Made by a program: the position numbers and the translations under genes. From NCBI GenBank assembly GCA_022818135.1, contig JAFMSR010000002.1, positions 44,802,699-44,866,698 of the forward strand: DNA of 64,000 nt, read 5' to 3'. The DNA comes from Saxidomus purpurata (taxonomy: Eukaryota; Mollusca; Bivalvia; Venerida; Veneridae). Every line of letters begins with the position of its first letter. Positions within the stretch are counted from its first letter, which is position 1. The notes beneath the pieces are model-generated. The model saw only the letters and a list, made by a program, of their open reading frames with translations. It was not told where the DNA came from and did not search any database. Below are positions 23,080 through 35,023 of the stretch, in pieces.

Positions 23080-23996
23080 ATACTCCTCTAAGAGTGTTAA
23101 CAAGGTTTCAATTTGATTTGATCTACAGTGACTCAGTATCAAACTTGATCTTGAATTATTCTCACATTCTGACAAAAATTTAGTAGAATTGGATTTATAC
23201 GTGGTATCTAAGAGTGTAAACAAGGTTTTTTCTTTAATTTGATACCGTGTGACATAGCTTTTGACCCTAGGTGACTAGATTCTTACTTAACATAGGAATC
23301 ATTTTAATAAATATTCTGGCCAATAAGTAAATAAATGTGGCCTTACGAGTGTTAACAAGGTTTTTGTTTGAATTGACCATTTGACCTAATTTTAAATCCT
23401 AGGTGACCCAGATCCGAATCTAACGTAGAAATAATTTAGACAAGCATTCTAAACAATTTTCGGATATAAAATGTAACGTCAAGAGTGTTAACGAGGTTTT
23501 TTCTTTTATCTTACTTTGTTACATAATTTTTACGACATAAGATGACCCAGTTTCAACTTTGCATAGAAATCGTTCTGACAAACATTCTGACCAATTTTCA
23601 TGATAATTGGTTAACAGGTAGCATCTATTGTGTTAGCAATGTTTTTCTTTGATTTGACCATATTAAAACTAAACTTAAAAATCATCGTGGAAAATTTTTT
23701 TTACTAATTGCCATGCATGATGATTGGTTAATGAAATTGTCCCTCACAGTGTAAACTAGTTTTTTATTTGATCGTGTGGCATAGTTTTTGAACACAGGTT
23801 ACCCAGATTGGGACTTTGCCAAGAGAAATAATTGAGGCAAACATTCTGATCAATTTGTCACAGTGATTGGTTCATATTTATTGTTCATTGTCTATTTAGT
23901 GAGACCAAGTTTGGGTCCAAGACGACAGACGACGGACATCAGGCGATCACAATAGCTCGATTCGAGCACTTTAGGCTCAGATAAGCTAAAAAGAGG
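23080..23996 (+). mobile_element. Pearl-like element family Q, copy 2
   Basis: Five or more degenerate ~120-165 bp units carry GAGTGTTAACAAGGTTTTT, TTTGATTTGACC and ACATTCTGACCAATTTTCAT motifs. Then comes ACGACAGACGACGGACATCA, then the terminal hairpin AATAGCTCGATTCGAGCAC / GGCTCAGATAAGCTAAAAA. Non-coding. Confidence 0.65.
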
Positions 23997-24165
23997 AATA
24001 CATTGTATTAAAACAATTCGTCCTTATTCAAGTTCATTTATATCTCCTTTCAATCGTAATGAACATTAAAGTCAGTCTCTGCAAAAACACAACACTGCAA
24101 AAATACTAAGTAAAACTACACAGGTTATCAAATTTAATCCTGACACAATACTGACAGAAAAAACT

Positions 24166-24229
24166 GGAAAAGACATTGCTTGGGAAAGACATTGCTTGGG
24201 AAAGACATTGCTTGGAAAAGACATTGCTT
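24166..24229. repeat. Minisatellite, 4 x 16 bp
   Basis: Exact-period units GGAAAAGACATTGCTT, GGGAAAGACATTGCTT (twice) and GGAAAAGACATTGCTT, with a partial fifth. Confidence 0.95.
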
Positions 24230-26646
24230 GGGAAGGTTACTGTAGTCATAGAAGCATAAAACAAAAAAAAAGAAACTACAAAACATTACAATGACACTAC
24301 AACACATCCTGTCTGCTATATTTCAGTTTAATGTCAGAAACGTGCCTTCTTAAGCAAGCATCTTGCCATATGACACGTATATAATGTTTCATTACGACTG
24401 CATTTCCGGTAACCTATAGAGTGTTTTCTCCTTAATTAGAATATAAGATCAATGGCCGTGTCAAATTGTTCTCTCGTTAAACCCGGAGTGAGATATAATT
24501 ATTATTCTTTCTTAGGGCAGCTTCCAAGCTTTTTACTTTGACTTTCTTATTCGTTTTATGCGATGGTTAATGTAGAAATTCATTCATATAAGAATTAATT
24601 GTTCTCTGCTTTAAGTAGTATAAAAACGAGAAAAACTTGTTATAACTTAAAGTTATATTACCATTCAAAATGGTCACATTGGTTTATGCTCAAAACATAA
24701 TGGATGCTTTAAAAACATTAAAAAAAAGTTTTACCAAGTTATTTCTGTTATTGACAAATACAAATTAAGATATAAATATCTGAAAGGGTGGATTTTTTTT
24801 TACACATAGTGAAACAATTTTCATAAAGATATTCCATATTCATTCAAAACAAAGAAATATCCTTTAATTTTTATATATTTTAGTAACATATTATCAAACA
24901 AAATGCATTTGAAATTGAAAAACAAAAATTCTGAAATATAATAACGAAAAAAATTCGTGGTCAGCTTCAATCATCAGTGCTTGAGATTGAATTCGAAACA
25001 TCCTTAAATTTAGTCAAAATCATCAGCGTTTGAGATTGAAATCTATCTATACATCATTTAATTTGATCAAACCCATTATTATCTCATGTCAAGCGCCGTA
25101 AAGCGAACTGAATTGGTTAGTCATAGATCATAGGCAAACGTGTGTTAACATGAGCCCAGAACGTTGGAATCATACGATATCAAGCTTTGTTAACAGTTTT
25201 GATATCCAAATACAGCCATACATCAAACAAAACCAATCAACAATTCCAAAAGGTTTTCTCAACTTTCAATGTTGATTTTTCATTTGTGTTCTTGACTATA
25301 AAATTTACGTTTACACTAAAATCTCATTTTGGAGAAATTTGTAGTTTTCACCAGAAACTGTGAGCTTTATTTTAATGCCTTGGAAGTTTGATCCTCGGTG
25401 TTTTTTTTGTTTGTTTAAACTTAAGATGATACTCAACAGTTAATACAACTATGTGCCGCGGTTTTCATCATAATTATGCCTTTTAGTGATAACTGTTTTG
25501 CCATGTCAATCATAATAGAGGTAATGGAATTGAAATACATGTTAAGGTTGAGAAAATTTAATTGAAATGCTAATCACTTGTACAAAGGGGCTCGTTTACT
25601 TCGGATATTGTCTATTTTTATAAGCAAGTCAATGCATTTTGATGAAGTACGACGTTTTAATCTAAATTTAAAGTAGTCGTAACAACCTCTTTGAAGGTCA
25701 GCTATTACTGAGCTGAGGAACTGGTCTACGTTAACGGGGTAATTCTTGTCATTTCATAAATCTTTCTGCCCCGTTAGTTCTACCAAAAGCTTACTTGGAG
25801 TATTCAAGTGAAATATTATTTGTTTTGATAACTTTTTCATGTTTGTCTACAAAATGACAGAACTATTAGAAGTATTGAACGAAGTCAGGGCTTTTACAGT
25901 GTACGACATACGACATATTGCCGAGACGTTTTATTATTGAAATTGGTAATTGCAAAGACTTTTTTTCTCTGGTGCCATTATGATCACGTATTATGTCAAA
26001 ATGTATTACTGGATTTCAGACAAATACTACTAAAATAAGTAGTAAAAGAAGAATTGTACCTATGCTACAATGACAAAATCGTTAGTGCAAATATCCAAAT
26101 TTAACGACTCGTTGCATATTTTGGTATTTGAGTTCACGCAAGCGTTTTATGCACGTTTCACTGGGATAAATAATTGAAAGTTGCTGTCAAAGCTTTCAAG
26201 CAACAAGTACAGTACTGTTGTCACAGTGTTTTATAATGCAATGCCAAAATCTGACGGAGTCAAGTTTTTGGTTGTTTCAATAGAGAACAATCATTTAATT
26301 GACTGCCAATTCAGGTTTTTAAGCCTGTTTAAAGGATTAAACTTTAGTTCAGCAAAGTCCCTTTTGTCTGCTTAACGAGACACAACTTTGACATGAACTT
26401 GTGGGAAGCAACAGTTACCATACCCTCAACAAATTCAAAATTAATTTAGCATCTGCTTGACAAAGAAAACTCTTACAACTATTACGGGAAAAGGTACATC
26501 ATGCATGAAAGAAAGATTGTATCCTCAAACTATGCAATGAATTACATACAATAATTACGTACTCTACTTCTGGTTAACGGTGACTTTATCCTAAATGAAA
26601 TGTATATACGAATGTTAATTTGTTGTTGCCAAAACCTATTTATGCG

Positions 26647-26715
26647 AATTGAATTGAAACATTCATGGAAATTGAATTGAAACATTCTTGGGAATTGAAT
26701 TGAAATATTCATGGA
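26647..26715. repeat. Minisatellite, 3 x 23 bp
   Basis: Units starting AATTGAATTGAAACATTC at 26647, 26670 and 26693, differing by two or three substitutions. Confidence 0.95.
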
Positions 26716-27370
26716 AATAGAATAACTTTCTTCTACGAAGTCTTCACTTTTTCACTCCTTGTTGTCGTTGTCAGTATTTTGAATTATTTTAGTTTTAAAT
26801 AACTTATATGGTATGCCGGAATATAAATGTTTGTCCATGTCTTACGAAGCCTTACGCTCTCATCTTACAACACAAACACAAAACTGGTTATGAAATTCAT
26901 CAAAAAAGGAACATTAATTTTATTGCAAATGCCGTCAGGGAAATGCGTACAGCTTCAATTTAGATGTTTATCATTGACGGGCGCATTAACCGATTCATGC
27001 CTTTAAACTCTGTTTGATCTCTGCAAAATAACTATTTCAGAGAAAACATTTATGTATCGAAATTTACGTGCAAAGGATAGATATCTCTTATTATTCTGGT
27101 ATAGCAGTGTGTTATTAAATTATCACAATAATTTTATTGTCTGTACAAAGTCGCACATATTTTAGTTTCCTCTTGAATAAGGTGATGTTAGATTTTCGTT
27201 GCAAAAATAGTAGTAAAGGAGCCGATGTAGGATTTTTTTTACATGAATAACTAGAGCTATCACTAAATGTGATTAATACCCCCAAAAGGATTGCTTTATA
27301 AACTGAAGAAGTTCGTAGTAACATAATACCTTGCAAACAAACTAAAAAGAGATATTGTTCTTAGCAGTTC

Positions 27371-28600
27371 CTCTCATTGTGCTTGACCATTGTATGAAGT
27401 TGTATTGAATTCCAACTTGTAGTTTTCGAAAAATGCTCCAGACAGGGAAAAGTAACAAAGGGCAATAACACTGTAATTAGTCAAGATGGAGTTATGGTTC
27501 CTGTGCACTGCACTCCCTCTCACTGTGCTTGACCATTGTATGAAGTTGTATTGAATTCCAACCAGAAGTTTTCAAGTTATGCTCCGAACAAGGAAAAGTA
27601 ACAAAGGGTAATAACTCTGTAATGAGTCAAGATGGAGTTATAGTTCCTGTGCACTGCACTTCCTCTCAATGTACTTGACCATTGTATGAGGTTGTACTGA
27701 ATTCCAACTAGTAGTTTTCAAGTTATGCTTCGGACAAGGAAAAGTAACAAAGGGCAATAACTCAGTAAATACTCAAGATAGAGTTATAGTTATTGTACAC
27801 TGCACTTCCTCTGAGTGTGCTTGATCATTGTATGAAATTGTATTGAATTCCAACCAGTAGTTTTCAAGTTATGCTCCGGACAAGGAAAAGTAACAAAGGG
27901 CAATAACTCTGTAATTAGTCAAGATGGAGTTATAGTTCTTGTGCACTGCACTTCCTCTCAATGTGCTTGACCATTGTATGAAGTTGTATTGAATTCCAAC
28001 CAGTAGTTTTCAAGTTATGCTTCGGACAAGGAAAAGTAACAAAGGGCAATAACTCAGTAAATACTCAAGATAGAGTTATAGTTATTGTACACTGCACTTC
28101 CTCTGAGTGTGCTTGATCATTGTATGAAGTTGTATTGAATTCCAACCAGTAGTTTTCAAGTTATGCTCCGGACAAGTAAAAGTAACAAAGGGCAATACAT
28201 GTAACTCAGTAAATACTCAAGATAGAGTTATAGTTCTTGTACACTGCACTTCCTCTGAGTGTGCTTGATCATTGTATGAAGTTGTATTGAATTCCAACTA
28301 GTAGTTTTCAAGTTATGCTCCTGACTCTGTAATTAGTCAGGATGGAGTTATGGTTCTTGTGCACTGCACTCCCTCTCAATGTGCTTGACCATTGTATGAA
28401 GTTGTATTGAATTCCAACTGGTAGTTTTCAAGTTATGCTCTGGACAAGGAAAAGTAACAAAGGGCAATAACTCTGTAATTAGTGAAGATAGAGTTATAGT
28501 TCTTGTGCACTGCACTTCCTCTCAATGTGCTTGACCATTGTATGAAGTTGTATTGAATTCCAACTAGTAGTTTTCAAGTTATGCTCCGGACAAGGAAAAT
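27371..28600 (+). repeat. 146-bp tandem array, 9 units
   Basis: CTCT(C/G)A.TGT.CTTGA.CATTG begins at 27371, 27517, 27663, 27809, 27955, 28101, 28253, 28373 and 28519: spacings 146 five times, then 152, 120 and 146. The 152 unit has a 6-bp insertion (CAATACATGTAACTC) and the 120 unit a 26-bp deletion. Units 3-4 and 5-6 share subtype markers (CAGTAAATACTCAAGATAG, CTCTGAGTGTGCTTGATC), indicating a 292-bp dimer duplication. Confidence 0.95.
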
Positions 28601-28610
28601 GCAACAGACC

Positions 28611-28652
28611 ACCGACCGACCGACCGACCGACCGACCGACCGACCGACCGAC
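28611..28652. repeat. (CCGA)n microsatellite
   Basis: About ten CCGA units at the end of the family S array; the counterpart of the GACG-type tracts of families P, Q and R. Confidence 0.95.
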
Positions 28653-28754
28653 CAACCACCGGGTGACTCCTATATACCCCCCTAAACTTCGTTTTGGGGG
28701 TATAATGAAACATAACTAAAAAAGGGTTGAAAAGAAAACTTGAAAAATACGAAA

Positions 28755-29430
28755 CAAAAGGGCCAAGAAGGTTATATATCGCTCACCTGGCTACAATTGT
28801 CTATAATTAAAGGTCATCAAGAGCAGATAGGTTCATGTCTGGCCTGTGAATTCTGATTTAAACACTCTTCATAGAGGTCCGCTACATAATCCTATATTCA
28901 AAATATATAAACTCTGGGTCTAGTGGTTCTAGACAAGAAGTTCTTTTCTATATATAAGCCTATGTAAAGTCATGATTTGAGTATTCTTGGTAGAGGTCCA
29001 CTAGGCAATGTAACATGCCAAATGTCTAAGCCCTAGGCCTTGTGGTTTCAGAGAAGAATAATTTTCCTACATGAGCCTTTGTAAAATCAAATGGCCCTAG
29101 GGCGTGATTGACCCGGTGATAATATTTTGATTAATCTTGGTAGAGATGAACTAGACAATGTTACATGCCAAATATCTAAGCTCTGGGCCTTCTGGTCTCT
29201 AGAGGAGACGATATTAAAAGTTTTTTCTTTTCGTTGTCATGACAACCAGAGGTCTGCATGGAATGAAATTCATTGAACACTTTTGAGAGAGGTTCATGCA
29301 AGGAACACTCCCTGCATAATTTCATCAATATTGGCTTAGTGGTTTAAGAGGAGATGTCGTTCGAAGGAAATGGTGGACGAACGACGGACGGTGAGTGATC
29401 CTAATAGCACTTAGAGCCCGGTGAGCTAAA
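28755..29430 (+). mobile_element. Pearl-like element family P, copy 2
   Basis: Starts AAAAGGGCCAAGAAGG..ATATATCGCTCACCTGG. Core units carry GAGGTCCACTAGGCAATG, CTAAGCCCTAGGCCTTGTGG and TTTCAGAGAAGAA. The linker with CATGACAACCAGAGGTCTGC follows, then a GACGAACGACGGACGG tract and terminal AGCACTTAGAGCCCGGTGAG. Both termini are present though diverged. Confidence 0.7.
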
Positions 29431-29484
29431 ATCAAAAACGAACGTTTTAAAGAATAATTTATTGATTTTTGTGATTAGAAACAA

Positions 29485-29665
29485 GGTTCTTTGAACTGTC
29501 TTAAATTAACACGTTTTAGCACGAATCATCAAATATAAAGGTTCCAGTATAAGTACTTCTAGAATATTGCTGCATCTTTTGAAAATATGCTACCAAATTA
29601 CAAAGCATTGCAAACGTTTTTGAAAACCCAATATAAACATATTGTATAGCGGTAGTGTAAAATCA
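29485..29665 (+). repeat. MITE family U fragment
   Basis: Internal U sequence (AAATTAACACGTTTTAGCAC, AAAGGTTCCAGTATAA, ATGCTACCAAATTACAAAGC) without termini. A solitary U-like terminus, AATCTGAGAGCGAGCAGC, lies at 30419-30436 and may be its other end. Confidence 0.5.
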
Positions 29666-30990
29666 AACTAACAAATATTTTCAACCGACTTTCTCAAATT
29701 ATGATGATCAGTTTCACCTGTGTTGTTGGTTGTAGCAATTACTACTACATTTTATGTTTTATCAATCAGGAAAAAATAAAGTTTCTTCACCGGAAAACGT
29801 GAAGTTGCACTTGATGCGTGTAAATACACCTGTGAAATATGTCAAATACAAGAAACCCCCTATGTAGATCCTCTGAGGCCACAATAGCTGCTCGTGCAAG
29901 ATGATCCTTGATTAAATAAATATGTTAGTCACAACATCGTGACAAACTATTGACAAGATCCACATTCTGCTGCACTCTACACTCGTGTTTGTATCTTTCC
30001 CATAGAACCTTTCTTTCTTTTTTAGATTATATAGACAGAAGCCTTACTCATACTGTAAACATGACGTCATATTGTGCCGCATTTTGTTAAATGCGTGTTC
30101 GCGTAGAAAATAACGCTTTGCATGTCACCTTTTGTAATATCTAGTCATGTTAGAATAAAAAAATACCTTTTCAGCGTTGTTATCGTCTTATAAACAATTC
30201 TTTGTCGTTCTGAAGCGCAGTAATAAATCACTCAGGTGTCAATTCTTTGTGGCTAATTACCGCGTATCAGTACTCCAAATCATTGTTTATTAAACGATGA
30301 ACACCGCTGGAACGGATGTCATATCTTGTACATTTTATGTTTCAGTTTAATATTTTGGAGAGTTTTTTATTCACCCAGGAAAATTACAGACAGTCCGAAA
30401 AACCTTGTTTTTTCACAAAATCTGAGAGCGAGCAGCGAAACAGTAATTTATAATACAACACGGTCGAGAAGATTGTATTACAACTGCTTCAGCGCACTCG
30501 GACCATGTATTGCGCAGTTTTCCTAGAAATAAAATACGTTTTACTCCAATTTGTGACAATATGTTAACTGAGTTTACATTTTACCTACATTCAGACAATT
30601 GTATTTTAACTATTCCCATTGGATGAGTCTATATAGGAAGACAGTCATTTTATTTAGTTTGCACTAAGCGCACTTATCTGTATGTAATTTCTTCTGTCAT
30701 CTGGTAGTCTAATAAACCAAACTGGATTAAAATCTGGTTTGTCTGACTAATTTAAGCAAAGCAAGTAAAGATTCAGAATTTTGCCATAATGTAAGTTTGG
30801 TTTCCGAAAACATACTGATATGTCTTTTTGTGTAGCTGTTATATCCAGTAAGCGAAGAAAGTTATAGCATTTCTGACCACACCAAGCATCATTAATCAGA
30901 CATAACAACACATTCGTGAAAGGTACATTCCCCAAAACTGGTGACAAATAAATAACTTTAAAAACATAATCAATATAATATTTACGAATA
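29666..30990. other. AT-rich stretch, no gene
   Basis: Contains a solitary U terminus (30419-30436) and a CRE-like ATGACGTCAT palindrome near 30060. The frames at 30326-30526 and 30747-31004 show no recognisable domain. Confidence 0.35.
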
Positions 30991-31004
30991 GTATTACTTA
31001 CCAA

Positions 31005-31115
31005 AGAGTTACCGATAATGACTGGAATGTATAGCTTAAGCTTTTAGGTTAAGTACGAATACTTGCAAATATTTTATTATTTATGTTTCTGAAGGTACAT
31101 CAGTTATAGGGAGTG
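31005..31115 (-). repeat. MITE family T fragment
   Basis: Contains TTACCGATAATGACTGGAAT, AGCTTTTAGGTTAAGT and the terminal half CATCAGTTATAGGGAG. The rest of the element is missing or scrambled; it directly precedes the Penelope copy. Confidence 0.5.
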
Positions 31116-31212
31116 GGACAATTTCAGCTATACATTCAATTTATTATTGGTAAACTCAGCTTTTTACAATACGTTGCAGTACCGTAACTAATTCATAACT
31201 CATAACGATAAT

Positions 31213-31807
31213 TTGCATGTTGGTTATCCCGGAATAGTTATTGTGTCAGCATGTAACTCTCCGACAGAAAATATATCCAAGTACTTGGATTTTATTTTGA
31301 AACCTTACATGCAGTCTTTACAGTCTTATATTAAAGACACGACCGATTTTCTTGCAAAAAACTTAAAAACGCACAAACAACACCAGACTTGTATCTCGTT
31401 GTAACGTTTGATGTCAATTCTCTGTATACTAACATTCCCCACAGTGATGGTATATATGCATGTAAGTTTTATATGAACAAAGGAGATTATTTATCAAAAA
31501 GCAAATTTTCTGTTGAAAGTATCAGTTAACTATAACAGATTGTCCTTGAAAATAATGATGTCCATCATTCCCAATATAATCAAGAAAATGTTCTTCAAAT
31601 CATGGGAACTGCCATGGGACGTCCTATGGTCCCAGCATATGCTTCCCTTTTCATGGGTAAATTTGAACAAGATTTGTGGCGAACTTGTATACTTCAGCCT
31701 CCATTAGAGCTGTGTTTTCTTGATGACGTTCTCATGGTCTGGGACCATTCCATTGAGGACATACATAGTTTTATTGAGAGACTTAATCATTTGCATGATA
31801 CAATTAA
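31213..31807 (+). pseudogene. Penelope-like retroelement, reverse transcriptase part (5' half)
   Basis: A Penelope-type reverse transcriptase broken into at least three frames. About 31213-31404 carries a segment with SPTENISKYLDFILKP and SYIKDTTDFLAKNLK, typical of the Penelope RT finger region. Another frame (31385-31520) gives FDVNSLYTNIPHSDGIYA, RT motif A with its Asp. A third (31602-31807) gives GTAMGRPMVPAYASLFMG (motif B) and FLDDVLMVW with the catalytic DD pair (about 31713-31730). It stops at TTAA (31804-31807), where the 3.4 kb insertion begins, and resumes at 35229. The 5' end and N-terminus are missing. The frameshifts mean it is inactive or poorly sequenced. RT assignment is firm; the Penelope clade is supported by the GIY-YIG domain downstream. 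Confidence 0.88.
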
Positions 31808-32010
31808 AGGTCCCATTGATTGAAAAATTTTCTTTTTAACGTTTGAATATTATTTGTCAGCAAATGCAATTTTGATAATTTTTAACGAAAAATACCGAGT
31901 GGTTACCTGTCCGTAAGCCTATAAAGTTCTCAAAAAACACACCTGTACGGAAAGTGACGATAATATTTCCGGAAACCTACGAGCGGCAGTTTCGGAATCG
32001 CTGACCTGGA

Positions 32011-32029
32011 GTGACGTCATAGGCAGTAC
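32011..32029 (+). promoter_or_regulatory. Subterminal motif of the TTAA element, left
   Basis: GTGACGTCA then TAG then GCAGTAC. The core TGACGTCA is also a perfect CRE/ATF palindrome. Its mirror image sits at 35005-35023. Confidence 0.55.
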
Positions 32030-32867
32030 AATCGTGGCGGATAACAGGTACTCTAACAACAACGAAAGCGATAATTTCATCTTATTAGGCATCTTCAGAG
32101 ATGAGGATATTTTGAGCCCGTAACGTATAGAACGAAGTCCGTGTAATGTTATAAAATTATTTGATTAAAGTATAAAAATACAGCAGTTATGTCGAGTTTT
32201 TTTTATATGCAAATGACACCAACTTCTGTTTCTGTTTGTTTCTATCAAAATGAAATCTATGTTTCATTCTTAAATGTGTAAATGTATCGAAACGATCTAA
32301 ATATACGCATGCATGTGACTTACAAACTATACAAATACGGACGATATTATTTCCATTGATGATGAAAATGAGAACACAAATGCCCGATCGAATTACAATA
32401 TCTAAAATGATGAGCTTGGTTTTTCATGACACGTATTTTTTTTGTGGGTAGTTTAAAAGAATTAGATTTAAAATTGAATGAAGAATGTAAATCAAAATAG
32501 TTTACACGATTTTGTTGGTTAAAAAACAATTCTGACGCAAATCTATTTGAAAACTCACTAATTAAAATCACGATATCTACCTAAATACATGTCAAATTTC
32601 ACTTTAAGAAAAATATTTCATTCCAGTACAGGCAACCAAAGATATACTTTCTGAACATTTATAGGGTTGCTGGAAACTTTCTTTGCTGAATTGCTTTTTA
32701 ATAAGTTGTATATATTTATGTTTTTCAATATTGAAACTTGAAAACATAAACAATGGTTTCATAATTTTAATTGGGCACTTTGCATGTTAATAAACTATAT
32801 TGTTGTTGTTTTTGTTGTTGTATATTGTTGTGTAATTATCAATTGCAAATATGCAATAATGTGTGAC

Positions 32868-32900
32868 CAGTTAGATTGCTGGCAGGGGGCGCCAGTTAAC
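32868..32900 (+). promoter_or_regulatory. CTCF-like motif
   Basis: CTGGCAGGGGGCGCCAG (about 32880-32896) contains CAGGGGGCGC, the core of the CTCF consensus known from bilaterians. It lies inside the TTAA element. The match is only to the core, so binding is inference. Confidence 0.3.
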
Positions 32901-32994
32901 AACAAATCATATCGCATCCTTTGTTGTGACTTATGCCCTTGGGCTAGATTAACTGTAATTCCTTCAATGGTTAGATCTACGCTAATTATTTACC

Positions 32995-33070
32995 ATGGCG
33001 ACGTTGTTAAAACGAGATATTGTTAAGGATTTGAAACTTTTATGGATTACTGGAGTGTTCCGCACCATGT
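32995..33070 (+). CDS. Possible short 5' exon inside the TTAA element (unrecognised)
   Basis: ATG in a good context (TTACCATGGCGACG, about 32995) opens a 24-codon frame starting MATLLKRDIVKDLKLLWITG and ends at a consensus splice donor (CACCATGTAAGTT, about 33066). I do not recognise the peptide. If real it could be the first exon of a gene carried or captured by the element, or an eroded transposase start. No downstream exon is found by eye. Confidence 0.18.
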
Positions 33071-33495
33071 AAGTTAAACTTCTAGTAGAGTAACTGTTTT
33101 ATTCTATATAGGGCCTTTGTTCTACATTATTTTATTTAAATGATTTTGAATATATAAATGCCAGCTTTTTTTTATAAAGACTAGATCTTAAAAACATGTG
33201 TCTTAAATAATATCATAATATTTTGTAATAAAATACATTTTGTAACAAAAGTTTCAACCTAATATCCTCGTATATGATGTAATTCGGCATGATTTAAGTT
33301 ATACAAGTAAAGTTGCATTTGGGGAAATCTAGGTTGGAAACGTTTGTCTTATTCCTGAAGAAAATAATTAAATTGAATAGATCGAGATCATTCTACAAAG
33401 GCCGAATTTAAAATACATTTTCTGTCTTTTCTTGTCGTGCATGAGCGACTGAGCGGACATTCAACGCTTGGACCGTTTTGAAACGTTCGTCATAT

Positions 33496-33642
33496 AGTCA
33501 CATGAAGTTCGGACTCGAAAAGTTATATATTAAACAACCCGGGCCGACCATAAAACATATATAATTCGTATTATATATGCTTGATAGTCGGGCCGGGGTG
33601 TTTTATAAGAATGACTTTCCAGGGCCCAAACTTCATGCGACT
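33496..33642. repeat. Palindromic hairpin repeat (~147 bp)
   Basis: The outer 11 bp, AGTCACATGAA and TTCATGCGACT, are inverted with one mismatch. Inner arms (ACAACCCGGGCCGACCAT on the left, GATAGTCGGGCCGGGGTGTT on the right) continue the dyad for about 65-70 bp around an AT-rich loop. A fold-back MITE or a structured segment of the host element. Confidence 0.7.
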
Positions 33643-33675
33643 GCGGTTCGTCCCTATTGTCTTAGTCACTAATTT

Positions 33676-34821
33676 TTAGCTCACCTGGCTACGCCAGGGT
33701 GAGCTTTTCTGATCGATGATTGTCCGTCGTCCGTCGTCCGTCAACATTTTGATTCAAATGACATCTCCTCTGAAACCTCTAGGCCAATGTTGATAAAACT
33801 ATGCAGGAATGTTCCTTGCATGAAGCTCTACCAAAATTGTTCAAAGAATTCCATTCCATGCAGAACTCTGGTTGCTATGGCAACAAATAGGAAATTTTTT
33901 TAAAATCTTCTTCTCTGAAACCACAAGGCCTAGAGCTTAGATATTTGGCATGTAGCATTGTCTAGTGGACCTCTACCAAGATTGTTCAAATTATGACCCC
34001 CGGGTCAAAATTGTACCCGCGCGGGTGGGCCCTTAGTTTTTGCATAGGAATATATAGGGAAAACTTTAAAAATCTTCTTCTCTGAAACCACAAGGCCTAG
34101 AGCTAAGATATTTGGCCTGTAGCATTGTCTAGTGGACTTCTACCAAGATTGTTCAAATTATGACCCCCGGGTCAAAATTGACCCCGCACCGGGGGTCACT
34201 TAGTTTTGCATAGGAATATATAGGAAAAACTTAAAAAATCTTCTTCTCTGAAACCACAAGGCCTAGAGCTTAGATATTTGGCATGTAGCATTGGCTAGTG
34301 GACCTCTACCAATATTGTTCAAATTATGAGCCTCGGGTCCAGATTGATCCCGCCCCGGGGGTCACTTAGTTTTGCATAGGAATATATAGGAAAAACTTAA
34401 AAAATCTTCTTCTCTGAAACCACAAGGCCTAGAGCTTAGATATTTGGCATGTAGCATTGGCTAGTGGACCTCTACCAAGATTGTTCAAATTATGAGCCCC
34501 GGATCAAAACTGACCTTGCCCGGGGGTCACTTAGTTTTGCATAGGAATATATGGTAAAAACTTTAAAAGTCTTCTTCTCTGAAACCACAAGGCCTAGAGC
34601 TTAGATATTTGGCATGTAGCATTGCCTAGTAGACCTCTTTAAAGTTTGTTCAAATTATGCCCCTGGGGTCAAAATTGACCTTGCCCGGGGGGGGATCATT
34701 TGTTTTACAAAGGCGTATATAGGAAAACTTATTTGGTATATAACATTATCTAGTGATCTTCCACCAGGCAAGTGGACTTGTACCAAGGTGAGCGATATAG
34801 GGCCATCTTGGCCCTCTTGTT
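33676..34821 (-). mobile_element. Pearl-like element family P, copy 3 (nested)
   Basis: Reverse orientation. Begins with the hairpin terminus AGCTCACCTGGCTACG / CCAGGGTGAGCTTTTC, a GTCCGTCGTCCGTCGTCCGTC-like tract and the linker (GTTGCTATGGCAACAAATAG). Five or six core units of ~165 bp follow (TCTTCTTCTCTGAAACCACA, AGCTTAGATATTTGGCATG, TCTAGTGGACCTCTACC). It ends GGTGAGCGATATAGGGCCAT, TTGGCCCTCTTGTTT. Both ends are intact and units are highly similar, so it is one of the youngest insertions here. Confidence 0.85.
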
Positions 34822-35004
34822 TATATTAGAGTCCCAAGGTTACTGGTGTAGGCTTATTCTCTCACTCCATTTGTTGCTGCATCCACCCAGAACACACCAA
34901 GCGCCTCCCATTTACAAAAATAATATAAATTGTAAGTTAATCGTGTTTTTACACGGAGTTTTGTGTGCTCGTTTACTATAATCAATGTAACGGATCTTTC
35001 TCGA

Positions 35005-35023
35005 GTACTGCAAGTGACGTCAC
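35005..35023 (-). promoter_or_regulatory. Subterminal motif of the TTAA element, right (inverted)
   Basis: GTACTGC then AAG then TGACGTCAC, the exact mirror of 32011-32029 at a nearly identical distance from the element end. Confidence 0.55.

Larger units (their letters stand above)
23997..27270. other. Long AT-rich stretch with only minor tandem repeats
   Basis: Apart from the 16-bp and 23-bp tandem repeats listed separately, I see no gene, RNA or dispersed repeat. ATCATCAG.G.TTGAGATTGA occurs twice (24972 and 25020). The frame at 26181-26375 has no recognisable features. Confidence 0.4.
27272..28707 (+). mobile_element. Pearl-like element family S with 146-bp core array and inverted ends
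   Basis: The left end TAATACCCCCAAAAGG and right end, read in reverse, TTATACCCCCAAAACG form short inverted repeats. Between them are nine core units (period 146 bp), then a CCGA tetranucleotide tract (28611-28652) and a terminal hairpin TATACCCCC / GGGGGTATA (28673-28704). A relic of the same terminus lies near 60975-61005. No coding potential; non-autonomous. Confidence 0.75.

Noticed and set aside
27371..28600. CRISPR-like array
   Set aside because: The repeat units are contiguous 146-bp monomers with no unique spacers, in a eukaryotic repeat context.
30055..30070. CRE-like palindrome as a promoter element
   Set aside because: Single 10-bp motif with no TATA box, ORF or neighbouring sites; not enough to call.
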